Both the position numbers and the translations under genes were made by a program. A stretch of DNA of 60,000 bases from Antedon mediterranea (Eukaryota; Echinodermata; Crinoidea; Comatulida; Antedonidae), in the NCBI RefSeq assembly GCF_964355755.1, contig NC_092673.1:25055001-25115000 (forward strand), in the 5' to 3' direction. The notes below the pieces were generated by a model that made no database searches, was not told where the DNA came from, and saw nothing but the letters and a program-made list of their open reading frames with translations. Positions 32,791 through 44,244 of this stretch are shown piece after piece; within the stretch, counting starts at the first letter, position 1; every line of letters begins with the position of its first letter.

Positions 32791-34498
32791 ATGTGCATTG
32801 AGTAAAATTACCGATATAACATTAGAAAGAAGTCTTTTTGTCATACAAACTATTGACTAATAAATTTAAATACGAATATTATCACAAATCTTTTGTCATT
32901 GTTTTAACTCGTTCGTAGTTTAACCATGCCCCCATCACCTATTTTCCTAAGTTTTGTTGTCTGACCAGTTTTATCCTTATGCTCATGTTTACTATACAAA
33001 CACGTATAAGAACATTCATTCACAAAACAGTAATGATCCAAGATAAATGGAATGCTAATAAACAAATTAATTGTCATCAATTACCTAACCTCCGGAATAT
33101 CTATAACGTTTTTTGATTCATTGAAATAAACCCAATGGTTGAACTTTTTTTTAAAGACAGAATAGAACAGACACCTGAATAAAGTCATAACAAAGTACAT
33201 AAGATTTGAACTTGCCACAGTTAGGACACAGTTCAATGCATTGTCGATCGAATTACGATACTGACTGACAAGTTTACGAACACATTTCTATCACATGTTT
33301 GGTAAACACAAAAGCATCGGGCCCAACATCGATCGTTTTCTCTACACTCGACTATTATGCTTGAACGGAAGCATTTAAAGTATTTAATAAATCAACTGAA
33401 GCCAGGATATTTTTTTATGATTACTGTTGACAACTTGTATTTACTAGTAATAAATTTAAAATCATTTACGCATGCGTCATGCCGAAATCGGGAACAGAGA
33501 TTATTCGACTGATTATTATTTTCAGAAAATATTTGGCAAATTATGCCATAGTACAACTACACCCTGGACACCCACACCTCTAGGACAAATGCCCACATAC
33601 TGTTCATCGTGGTAACCATGTTATTTTATCTATTACTGATATTACTTTGTTTTTCTTTTTTGTACGAAAGAAAATCTTAAGACCGACTAGAACAACCCCA
33701 CGTGAAATCCAACAGCGCCGCCTGTTGTTTTTGCGACTATTTTGGCCATAAACTATACTATTATATTCTAAATCGCACTCGATCGTCGACGGAACTAACA
33801 TTTTTGGAGAACAAAATGCAGTAATTTAGACCAAAAACAAAAAAAGCACTTACATTTTTATTAATTAATGGGAACAACTCTTCAAGACGTAGAATCGTTG
33901 GAAGAATTGTAATTTGCATCGCTGCCTTTCTAGCATAGGCAAACAAAGCTAGTTGTTGTCGTGGTTTTATGCAGGATCCTTGTTATCAGTTGTATTGCAA
34001 ATATGATGTAATTGATGACTAAATAAATGTGGAATAAATGAAAATGAAATGAAATGGAAGAAATGTAATTGGCCAAGATCAGTTTCATTTTCCTGGCGTA
34101 ATCTACATCGCTGCCTATCTAGCATAAGCAAACCAAGCTAGTTTTTTGTCGTAGTTTATGGCTCTAACCCAATGCTTATATGTATCATCATCACATATCT
34201 CTTGTATTTATTTTTAATAAAAGTGAAAACTTTTGAGGTAGATTTTATTTTGCCATGCACAGAAATTTACGGCGACGGCTGTACGACGAGCGCGCGCGGC
34301 GATATTTTAAATCTCGCGATTGTTCTGAAATGGAATGTACATCCTTAATTTATAAAATTATAAATAAAATATAATTTAAAAAAATTAATGAATTTATACT
34401 ATCTGTTGGTCATGACCGATATCTGTTTATTTTGCTGCATTATTTCAAAGAATAATATTACTCCCTTAACTCTAATATGAAAGCAATACCAAAACGGT
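32791..34498. other. 3' flank of gene 4, duplicated segment
   Basis: It matches 15391-17134 closely. No gene is seen. A single CpG-rich foldback arm is at about 34190-34345. Confidence 0.7.
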
Positions 34499-35020
34499 CT
34501 AATTAAAGATAAAAACGCTTTTTAATTTGTATTTATTTTCAAGGAAAGCAAGAATTAAAAAGATAAAATTGTTAAGAGAAAATTTTTGTTAATTGATAAC
34601 GTATGTATAAACAAAAATATAAGTATAATTAATGTATAAGATTATAAAAGAAAGGAAATGTATTAATGATGACATGTATAAAAATTAATTAAAGATAAAA
34701 ACGCATCTTAATTGTATTTATGAAAACATTTTTTAAAAAGAAAACAAAAATCTGTTAATTGATAACGCAGGTATAGGCCTAAAGAAAGGTATATAAGATT
34801 ATAAAAGAAAGAAAATGCATTAACGTTATAAAAATTAACTAAAGATAAAAACGCATTTTAAGTTGTATTTATTTTCAAGCAAAAGTAAAAATTAAAAATA
34901 TAAAAATGTTAAAAAGAAAAAAAAATTGTTAATTGATAATGTATGTACAAAGAATACTTATACAAAGTATAATTAATATATAAGATTATAAAAGAAATGA
35001 AATGCATTGATGATGACCTA
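34499..35020. repeat. AT-rich tandem repeat, three units
   Basis: This is the paralogue of 17135-17665, with the same TAATTAAAGATAAAAACGC starts and a few indels. Confidence 0.7.
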
Positions 35021-35155
35021 ATGATGAAAATAATTATGGTGAATAATGATAATAGGTATAGAAATAAATACAAAGATCATTAGTAATTCAAACAGATGAT
35101 AACAAAAATGCAATTGTATAAATGTATATTACTGTTTTTATATGATGTTTGTATG

Positions 35156-38100
35156 TTTAACAAAAATATCGAAAGAAACACATGCGTGTTTGTTAATTTT
35201 TTGTATTATATGTGTTTGGTCATCCAATGGGTATATAAGGAGGTATTCTGTATATATGCATATATATTGAATGAAAAAACAAAAAAATATAAATAATTCT
35301 CTACATTTAATATCTCTAAATGTTAGAGGTATTAGAGAAAAGTATAAAAGGAAGAAGATATTCAATTGGTTAGATGACCAAAAGTTCGACATTGTTTTTC
35401 TACAAGAAACGCATCTTGATAAAAATGTTGTAAACTATAATAAGACGTTGTGGAAAGGCGCATCGTATCATAGTTTTGGAACGACGAAAAGTAGAGGCGT
35501 CTCAATATTTTTTAAATCAGGGTTTGATCCCAACGATATTGAGTGCAAATATAGTGATGATGAGGGTAGACTGATCATCCTTAGAGTAAAATATAATGAT
35601 AAAATGTTTTACTTCTTTAACATATATGCACCCAACAATTACAAAGAAAGGTATCTCTTTTTTAATAAATTAGAAAGAAAGATTGATAACTTAAGTATTA
35701 CCAATGACGAATTTATAATTATTGGAGGAGATATGAATTGTATCTTAGATAGAAAATTGGATCAGAACAATAGTGTAAATCTATATGACAGTTCACCGTC
35801 TGCTTTAAAAAAATGTATGACTAAACATAACTTAATCGATATATGGAGACATAAGAATAAAAATAAAACACAGTTTACATGGAGAAGGACAGATACATAT
35901 AGAAGACTCGATTTTTGGTGCATATCGAGTTCCCTCAATAAAAATGGTGATGTTTTGTCTACAGACATTAGACCTTCGATATGCTCAGATCATCAGGCCA
36001 TATCACTAAAAATATCCAATGATCAACATCAAGAAAAAAGAGGTCCAGGAGTATGGAAAATCAACAATAGTATCCTAAACGATAAAGAATACGTCCGAAA
36101 AATAAAAGGAATAATTGAAAATACAAAAAAAAATGAAAACAATCTGAGACCAGACGTGCTCTGGGAATTACTTAAAGTAAAAATAAAAGAATGTTCTGTA
36201 AAATTTTGTAAAAAAAAGAAAATGGAAAGAAATTTGGATAAAGTAAGCTTAATAAAAGAAGTCAACGAGCTTACACAAAAGCTTAATCAAGTATACGATG
36301 AAAGAATCGAAAAACAATTAATTACAAAAAGGGATAACTTAGAGAGCATATATTTAGTTGAAGCAAAAGGTGCAATTGTCAGATCCAGAATTGATTGGTT
36401 TGAAAAAGAAGAAAAAAATAATAAATTCTTCTTAGGGTTAGAAAAGAATAATGCTAAAAGAAAACACATTAAATCTGTTTTAAAAAGTAATGGAAAATAT
36501 ACATCTAACAATGATGAAATTCTGAAAGAAGAAGTTCTATTTTATAAAAACATATACTCTAATAAAGAAATACCTCTAAACGATATGAACAAATATCTAA
36601 AGCACACAAAATTAAAAACGTTGTTAGAGGAAGATGTAATAAAATGTGAAGGTCTTGTAACAGTCGAAGAATGCACAAAAACGATTTTTAAAATGAAAAT
36701 AAATAAGAGTCCTGGTATTGATGGATTAAGTGTAGAATTTTATCGTACATTTTGGGAGAATGTAAAATATTTATTGTGTGATTCATTGAATTATAGCTTA
36801 GTTAAAGGCATGTTATCAACAACACAAAGGAGAGGTATTATTAATCTTTTATACAAAAATGGACAGAGGGAAAACCTAAACAATTGGAGACCAATAACAC
36901 TACTTAATGTGGATTATAAAATATTGGCTCACATTCTAGCTAATAGGTTACACAACGTTATAGGTTCCATTATAAATGAAGATCAAAAAGGTTATATTAA
37001 GAAAAGGTTTGGAGGAGAAAATGTAAGACTGGTAAACGACATACTAGACTACACAAAAGCAAAAAGTATGACAGGTGCTATTGTTTTTCTTGATTATGCG
37101 AAAGCTTTCGACTCAATAGACAGAATACTGCTGTTTAAGGTTTTAAAACTCTTTGGTTTTGGAAATTCATTTATCAAATGGATAAAGGTTATGTATAAAG
37201 AAACAGAATGTGTCATAGTAAACAACGGATGGTTGTCAGAAAAGTTTAAAATGGAGTGTGGTGTGAGACAAGGCTGCCCATTATCTGCTTTGCTATTTAT
37301 TCTGGTATCAGAAATAATGGCAGTAAATATCAGAAATAATTCTAAATGTATAGGAATTACGTTACCTAATAGCAATGACGATGATGATAATATCGTTAAA
37401 ATTGCTCAATTAGCGGATGACACCGTAATTTTTTCACATGACGAAGGTAGTTTAAAATATTTCTTTAATGAGATTGAGTCTTTTTGTAGTGTTTCAGGGT
37501 TAACATTAAATAGAAAAAAGACAAATGGTATGTGGATTGGTGTAAACGAAAATAGTGTTTCAAAACCATTAGATATTACATGGACTAGTGAACCTGTTAA
37601 ATTTTTAGGAATCCATATAGGTTACAATAAGCATTTATGTGAAAAGAGAAACTGGGACAAAAAAATTACCAACCTAGAAAACGTATTAAATTTATGGAAA
37701 AGAAGGAATCTTACCTTTTTTGGTAAAATAACTATTATTAAAACACTTGCATTGTCTAAGTTTATATATAACGCAAGTATAATTGATGTTCCCAAAGATA
37801 TAGTTAAACAAATAGAAAAATTATTATATACGTTCCTATGGGGAACCAGAAGGGAAAAGATAAAGAGAATAACCTTAATTAAAAATATTAAGGAAGGTGG
37901 TTTAAACATGCCAGATATTAGCTCTGTGGTTGAATCACTTAAACTGAATTGGGTCAAGCGACTGTTAAGTCCAGATCCAGGTAAATGGAAATGCATACCA
38001 AAATATTTCCTTCACCCAATTGAATATACAATAAAAAGTACTAAACTTAATGTACATGATCATGCTAACTTGAGAGATATGCCTACATTCTACAAGAACA

Positions 38101-39745
38101 TGATTAATGCTGTTGTAAAATTTAATAATATTGTGTATTCAGAACCAACAACTTTAATAGAAATAAAAAATCAACAACTATGGGAAAATAAGTTTATACT
38201 ATCTAACAATAAATCATTGTACTTCAAATCATGGTTATATTCTGATTATAAAATAATTGGTGACATATTTATAAATGATAGAGTATGTACCGCAGGTGAA
38301 ATAATCTCAAATTTGTATAAAAAACATAATGGTTTAATTGAATATTTACAGCTTATGAATGCCATACCAAATGGGTGGAAAGAAATTATTAGAAAAGACA
38401 ATACAAATAATCAAGATGTAGGTAATAATGACTCATTGTTGCATAAGAACATTAAAGGATCTATCTACTATAAATATTTTATAAACAAACGTTCCACTGA
38501 ACCAGGTTCACAAAGAAAATGGGAATGTGAGCTAAATAACGTAGAAATAGATTGGAATAAAGTATGGTATTATAAGGTATACAAGATGAAACATATAGTT
38601 AAAGTTGCTCAATTCAACTTTAAACTCTTACATCGAATATTACCGTGTAAAAAAAGATTAAAATTATGGAATTTGGCAGAAAATAATTTATGTGACAATT
38701 GTATAAATCAGATAGAAAGTGAACAGCACATGCTGTTTGAATGCAATGCCATTCAATGGACATGGCACAAATTTAAAGGTGTGCTGGCTAATTGCTTTCC
38801 AGCTGAAGATAATATTACATGGTTTAAAATTGTTACAGGAACAAAAAACAATATTGTAAATGAATTGATTTCTATGTTTTTATTCTGTATATACAAGGTA
38901 CACATAATATCCAATGGTGGAAGAAAAGATAAAGATGATAAAAAAAAGATCTGGATTCTTTTCACTGCTGAAGTTAAAAATCTAATAGAAAATGAACATA
39001 TGTGTAACTTCATTAAGGCACAACGTAAATGGGGTGCAAAAAAGGAAACTCTGTTACAATTGATAGCATGAATATAATCTGTATGAAGTGTTTTTTTTTC
39101 ATGTTTTCTAAAATGCAATATGTTTTGTTTATTTCCCAATTACAAATTGTATACAGAAGTAGAAGTAGTATTATAATAAGATGTCATCGGGTATGAAGCG
39201 TCTCACATACACACAGAGCCAAAATGGCATCTTGGACTTGCACGGTGTATGGACTCTAACCTTACGGTTTTCATTTAAATATTTCATTCCACTCTATCAT
39301 CCTTATCTAGTTTTCAAACTTTTGCATTCCTCTTTTTTCATCTCATCCTTTTTGTCTTGGTGAAAAGGGAGGATATTTTATATTTCTCCTCTGAGTTTAT
39401 AGCCTCTCTACCAGAACATGAACAAGATTTTATAAGTACGTTTTTAATGACAGTTCATAGACTTTTATTACCATCTTTTATCTTTATATTTTAATTAACA
39501 TCTTTTTAAAATTGTAAATGAAAGCATGGTTATTATATTGAAATTAATCATCTTTTTATGTAAATATGCCTACTTTTTAACTACTTGTTAACTTGTAACA
39601 ATCTTAGTAATATACAACAGAAATAGAAATATTCATACAAATAATTAATTGCTACAATGTACCTTTATTTTATATATAATATATATACATATAAATCTGA
39701 GAATTATAATAAAAGTGGGAAGACCCCACACAAGACAAAAAAAAA
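35156..39745 (+). mobile_element. LINE retrotransposon with intact ORF2
   Basis: The 4590-bp element is bounded by the 14-bp duplication ATGATGTTTGTATG (35142-35155 and 39746-39759). The empty site is preserved at 17.77 kb. Only 115 bases precede the EN/RT gene, so either ORF1 was lost by 5' truncation or this lineage has none. A 670-base 3' region ends with AATAAA (39708-39713), a GTGGG/CCCAC hairpin and an A-run. It landed inside an older 3' remnant of a related LINE. Confidence 0.9.
35271..39071 (+). CDS. LINE ORF2: endonuclease/reverse transcriptase
   Basis: The 1266-residue frame has no break. An APE-type endonuclease comes first (LNVRG with Asn17, FLQETH with Glu46, GGDMNC, and SDHQAI). 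Reverse transcriptase follows: NWRPITLLNVDYKILAH near residue 537, FLDYAKAFDSID near 606, QGCPLSALLF, the catalytic LADDTVIF near 714, and KFLGIHIG. The C-terminus has a Cys/His motif near residue 1140, CX2CX8HX4C, as in zf-RVT domains. The motif style is L1/Tx1-like. The start at 35271 leaves only about ten residues before the endonuclease core, so it is near the natural start. All catalytic landmarks are present, so the protein may be active. Confidence 0.92.
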   Translation: MKKQKNINNSLHLISLNVRGIREKYKRKKIFNWLDDQKFDIVFLQETHLDKNVVNYNKTLWKGASYHSFGTTKSRGVSIFFKSGFDPNDIECKYSDDEGRLIILRVKYNDKMFYFFNIYAPNNYKERYLFFNKLERKIDNLSITNDEFIIIGGDMNCILDRKLDQNNSVNLYDSSPSALKKCMTKHNLIDIWRHKNKNKTQFTWRRTDTYRRLDFWCISSSLNKNGDVLSTDIRPSICSDHQAISLKISNDQHQEKRGPGVWKINNSILNDKEYVRKIKGIIENTKKNENNLRPDVLWELLKVKIKECSVKFCKKKKMERNLDKVSLIKEVNELTQKLNQVYDERIEKQLITKRDNLESIYLVEAKGAIVRSRIDWFEKEEKNNKFFLGLEKNNAKRKHIKSVLKSNGKYTSNNDEILKEEVLFYKNIYSNKEIPLNDMNKYLKHTKLKTLLEEDVIKCEGLVTVEECTKTIFKMKINKSPGIDGLSVEFYRTFWENVKYLLCDSLNYSLVKGMLSTTQRRGIINLLYKNGQRENLNNWRPITLLNVDYKILAHILANRLHNVIGSIINEDQKGYIKKRFGGENVRLVNDILDYTKAKSMTGAIVFLDYAKAFDSIDRILLFKVLKLFGFGNSFIKWIKVMYKETECVIVNNGWLSEKFKMECGVRQGCPLSALLFILVSEIMAVNIRNNSKCIGITLPNSNDDDDNIVKIAQLADDTVIFSHDEGSLKYFFNEIESFCSVSGLTLNRKKTNGMWIGVNENSVSKPLDITWTSEPVKFLGIHIGYNKHLCEKRNWDKKITNLENVLNLWKRRNLTFFGKITIIKTLALSKFIYNASIIDVPKDIVKQIEKLLYTFLWGTRREKIKRITLIKNIKEGGLNMPDISSVVESLKLNWVKRLLSPDPGKWKCIPKYFLHPIEYTIKSTKLNVHDHANLRDMPTFYKNMINAVVKFNNIVYSEPTTLIEIKNQQLWENKFILSNNKSLYFKSWLYSDYKIIGDIFINDRVCTAGEIISNLYKKHNGLIEYLQLMNAIPNGWKEIIRKDNTNNQDVGNNDSLLHKNIKGSIYYKYFINKRSTEPGSQRKWECELNNVEIDWNKVWYYKVYKMKHIVKVAQFNFKLLHRILPCKKRLKLWNLAENNLCDNCINQIESEQHMLFECNAIQWTWHKFKGVLANCFPAEDNITWFKIVTGTKNNIVNELISMFLFCIYKVHIISNGGRKDKDDKKKIWILFTAEVKNLIENEHMCNFIKAQRKWGAKKETLLQLIA

Positions 39746-39759
39746 ATGATGTTTGTATG

Positions 39760-39797
39760 AAATAAAAGTGGGATGCTCCCACATAAAGAAAAAAAAA
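39760..39797 (+). mobile_element. LINE 3'-end remnant, split by the intact LINE
   Basis: AATAAAAGTGGGATGCTCCC and an A-run follow the right target duplication; the part before the insertion is at 35.1 kb. It is the paralogue of 17750-17828. Confidence 0.6.
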
Positions 39798-39799
39798 TG

Positions 39800-40480
39800 T
39801 ACATCCTTAATACGTTGTTAAAATATGGTTCTCGGTCCAGTTGTCCTTTAACATGATTTCGTTACATGATGATGACATGAATTAGAAGATGGTGTAATAT
39901 ATAAGCATGTAAATGAAATGGTATGTACATCCCTAATACGTTGTTAAAATGTGGTTCTCGGTCAAGTTTTTTTTCAACATTATTTCGTTAAATATATCCC
40001 AGAAATGATGACATGAATTAGGAGATGGTGTAATATATAAGCATGTAAATAAAATGGTATGTACATCACTAATACGTTGTTAAAATGTGGTTCTCGGTCA
40101 AGTTTTCCTTCAACATTATTTCGTTAAATATATCCCAGAAATGATGACATGAATTAGGAGATGGTGTAATATATAAGCATGTAAATAAAATGGTATGTAC
40201 ATCACTAATACGTTGTTAAAATGTGGTTCTCGGTCAAGTTTTCCTTCAACATTATTTCGTTAAATATATCCCAGAAATGATGACATGAATTAGGAGATGG
40301 TGTAATATATAAGCATGTAAATGAACTGGTATGTAGGCCTACATCCCTAATACGTTGTTAAAATTTGGTTCTCGGTCAAGTTTTCCTTCAACATTATTTG
40401 GGTTAAATATATCCCAGAAATGATGACATGAATTAGGAGATGGTGTAATATATAAGCATGTAAATGAAATGTTGTGTCAA
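39800..40480. repeat. 136-bp tandem repeat upstream of gene 5
   Basis: This is the same unit and count (about five) as 25028-25680. The first unit has the intact ATATGGTTCTCGGTCC that is split by the giant palindrome in the other copy. Confidence 0.9.
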
Positions 40481-40571
40481 CGGTTTTTACAGGCTAGTTC
40501 GTGACTGAATGGAGACTCCACTGATAACATTTAGCTTTATTTGTATATATAGAAAGTGTTTTAAAATAAAC

Positions 40572-40995
40572 ACCGTTATAGCGGTGTTAAATTATATAAT
40601 GACCTTCCTCCTGAAATCATTGCAACCCCCTCCAGGAAAATTTTATCTCATAAAGCCAAACAATTTCTTTTGTCAAAATACGATTTATAAAATGTATTTA
40701 TACCATCCTCAGCTTTTTTTTTATCACATGATCGTATGGTCTTTTTTTGCTTTTTACTTGCCCTGTCCTGTCTGTGTGTTTGTGTACGTTAATGCATTTG
40801 TAACTTTTCTTTATATCATTCATTTAGGGCTAGCTTGCCACAAAGTCTTATGATTAATATAATTTCTGTTTTTCATCTGCCGTTACTTTTTGAGTTTTGC
40901 CTTCTTCCTTCATTTTACAATTTATATTGCTGTTTATTTGTTATTTTATTGTGGAAGAAATAAATGTTAAATTGATTTGCTTTGATTTGATTTGA
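40572..40995 (+). mobile_element. 5'-truncated LINE 3' end (paralogue)
   Basis: It encodes the same ORF2 tail as 25772-26195 (GVKLYNDLPPEII) and ends in the same TTTGA-type repeat. Confidence 0.65.
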
Positions 40996-40999
40996 AATT

Positions 41000-41125
41000 C
41001 AACATACTTTGAATTTTTGACACGTGTCTTCATCAGAAGAATCCAAGGAGTGAATCTCCTATGATGCTTCTGATGAAGACACGTGACATCGAAAGTTTGT
41101 TTAAAAACACTTTTTTATTCCAGTA
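41000..41125. repeat. CTTCTGATGA hairpin (paralogue)
   Basis: GACACGTGTCTTCATCAGAA and its inverted partner ending GAAGACACGTGAC enclose a short loop, as at 26200-26320. Confidence 0.55.
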
Positions 41126-42776
41126 CGTATGATCTGATCGTACGAATATATATATAGCATTGTTTTCAGTCAAACCTAACAACCTGTTTATTAATTCATG
41201 ATGCTCACATACCGCCCTCTAATAATAGCCAAAAAAGATACGTCTACCCTAACGTCTGTCGCTTGCACCAGCATTCTTCCAACCACTGGCCACTCTCTGA
41301 TATACATATCATTGATACCTGTCGGACTTGAATATACATATCACTGATACTTTTTTTTATATTATTATTTCATTTCCAAAAATCACTGATACCTGTCGGA
41401 CATTATATACATATACATGCAACCTATTTTAATATACATACTTTTCTTTTTCCTTTTTAATACAACAATATTAAAAATTATACAAGAATATCACATGATC
41501 CAGATAATCGCCTGTATTACTTCGCAGATGATATTCATTTAACACAAAAGGAGACTGTACAACGAAACATTTATATGAAAGAATCTTCCAGGCATTATCT
41601 GTTAATGCTTGGATCCCATCAGAGACGCAACACAAGGACGTAGCGCAACGTAAGTGATGGATGGATTATTCGCTTGTTGCTTTTCATTAGGCAACTCGCT
41701 TGCGTTGCGTCTATGCCATCGCGTTGCGTCTCAAGTAAACCAACCTTAATTCCGATAGGAAACAGTTTTCCCATATTGCATTGCATTCCAAATGATGTAG
41801 TTGAAGTTTTATTTTTATTGATTTTAAAAATCTTTCTATATCAACACTAATTTTCCGGCCACACATGTAACTTTTAGAAGCCGCCACTTCAATTTGAATT
41901 AAAATCATTCGGTATCCATTAGGTGGTACAGTGTACTTCGTTATAACGTACGTACTTTACACAATCGTAATTATTTAACTTTTATGTTAAAAGAAGTGTT
42001 CACATCCTATCCACACACTTTAGTCACAATGTAAATAATAAATGAAATTTAAAAAAAAATGTCACTCAATAACAAAAGTTTATGCAAACATTTTTAAAGG
42101 TTTTACGGTTTTTATGAATACGATAGGCCTACGGAAACAGTTTATAAGCAAACATAAATGTCTTATATGAAAAACACAATAAACATGACCAATGTACAGA
42201 CAAAAATGTTAAAACTGAATATGATGTCCCACAAGTCCATGATACTGATTATCTCCCATCTAACTTATGGGGCACCGTAAATCAACATAATAATAATATC
42301 CTGGATTTATATAGTGCCTAATGTTTGAAACCTCTAAGCGCTGAACCCCAGTCATTTTTTTTGGATAAAACACGTATGGAAACATACTCCCATAATACAG
42401 CTAGTAATCAGCGCAAAGCAAAGCGAGTTGGATTCGAACCTCGATCTGACGATCAGTAGCCCAACGTCCAACATTTGTTAGGTTATTTGTTGTTGTTTTT
42501 AATCGTATCTATCATTATTATTTTGCATAAATTAATAGAGAAACAATTTAATTTCTTCTCTGTGTATAAAGATCATTATAGTAGTAAACCATTGACTACC
42601 GACAGATGTCGATAACGCAATACTATAAGGGCATACTCTTAAATAGAATTATGTACAATCTATTGTTTTAATATTTCTATTCATACACCGATAACGAATT
42701 ATAATTATACTGTACACCATATGGGTGTCCATTTAAGAAGAAAACACTTTAGATGATGATACTTTATTAAGAAGAT
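41126..42776. other. Upstream region of gene 5
   Basis: No gene is seen. It is a paralogue of 26321-28157 without the MITE. At about 42415-42480 the complement strand carries GAGGTTCGAATCCAACTCGC, a good Pol III B box of a tRNA-type SINE, next to a TTTATATAGTGCC...AAGCGCTGAA segment often seen in invertebrate short repeats. Confidence 0.5.
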
Positions 42777-42822
42777 GACCACCAGTATAAACAAAAATCG
42801 AATTATTCGAATGCTATATAAA
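42777..42822 (+). promoter_or_regulatory. Core promoter of gene 5
   Basis: GACCACCAGTATAA, an A-rich stretch, ATCG and TATATAAA (42815-42822) match gene 4 base for base. Confidence 0.75.
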
Positions 42823-42844
42823 CGGCGAAAACATTGAGATAACT

Positions 42845-44240
42845 ACATTAGCTTTGGGCTATATCAATATCATTAAAAAAAGCAGAGCAACAGAAATCAA
42901 GGTAAGAATAACGACTTTTGCATAACTCTTTCGATAATTCTATTTAATTGAATATTATCTAAGTTTGAGAGAATGTTTGTAGAGTAAACATCGACTAGGA
43001 CTTTTGCCTTTCCAGCGAGAAACGTCGATTTGACTTCGTTCGCTGCGTAACAAGATATTGTATAATCACCTAAACTTTAATCTGTTGATTTCGTATCACA
43101 TGCGGCTAACTATTAGTTCTGCATGTTAAAAGTTATATTTACCTTCGCTTAGGAGTTTATGTTCAATGGTTCATTACAGGCAGCTTTTTATAGAAATGTT
43201 TAGATTCTTGTGATACTTGAGGCTGGTGACTTTTGCGCGTTAAAGACAACTTGTAGTGCCGTTTATAACTATTTCTAATCCCTAGACAAAATTGGAGAGA
43301 TACACTTTTGAATGTCCTAGACTTCGACATTGATTAAAGATTGAAAATATATCTAATTGAATAACAGTTTACTTTCGACCATCTGGTGTTAAAAAACAAA
43401 TAATGTTTCGAATTCGTTGAAATCCGTTTGTTCGTACTTTTATTTTTGATATGTCCATGATATGGATATTCGTAATGCAACGCAACTTGTATTGTCTTTT
43501 AAATTGTGATTTTATTGTCATTTTCTCTCCTTTTTAAAAAGTTGAATCAATTGAATTATTACAATTACCATAATAGTTTTTTTAGAATCGAGCATCTGAA
43601 TAACTAAAAAAAGTATTTTCTAAACCTTAATTCATTATGAATATTTTAACACAATGATAAGCAACTTCGTGAATGAATTTCTTTAGCAAATTCTCGAAAC
43701 TAATAAAGAACAAGGCCATATACATGGCTGCAGTCGCGTGCTCAAATTAAAGTTAGTGTTTACCAACCAAACGACTGACCGACCGACCAACCAACCGACA
43801 GACCGACATAGTGAGCTGTAGATTCGCGTTGCATTGCGCACGCCTCCTTCAAAGGTGTACAAAATAGAAGGCCTTAAATTATGAGGACAATGAAGTTAAT
43901 AAGATTTATAGAGTCGTGTTATCATTCTATATTTTAACACGCCTAAATAGATTATTTTCATTTGATTGGACGGTTGTGGGTCACATGAAAAGACAAGTGA
44001 TGTAGCACACTCGTGTAAATCATTATGTAAATCGATTAGGCCTACTACAACTTTGTTAATTGTTGTTACACAGTGAGTGTGGGGGTCAGTGAGTGAGCAT
44101 ACACACGCGCGACAAGAGGGTGCTTGTCATAATATATTTTTCATATTTTCTTCATTCCACTCAAAAACAATCATTACAATATACGTTACAATTCGGTCCA
44201 ATCTGTTCCCTAAAATGGTATATTTATATATTTCTTTCAG
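42845..44240 (+). other. Leader exon and intron of gene 5
   Basis: The leader exon (about 42845-42901) ends ACAGAAATCAAG; the 1339-bp intron 42902-44240 begins GTAAGA and ends TTTCTTTCAG. It carries the same GACCGACC dispersed repeat (about 43690-43820) as the gene 4 intron. Confidence 0.7.
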
Positions 44241-44244
44241 AACT

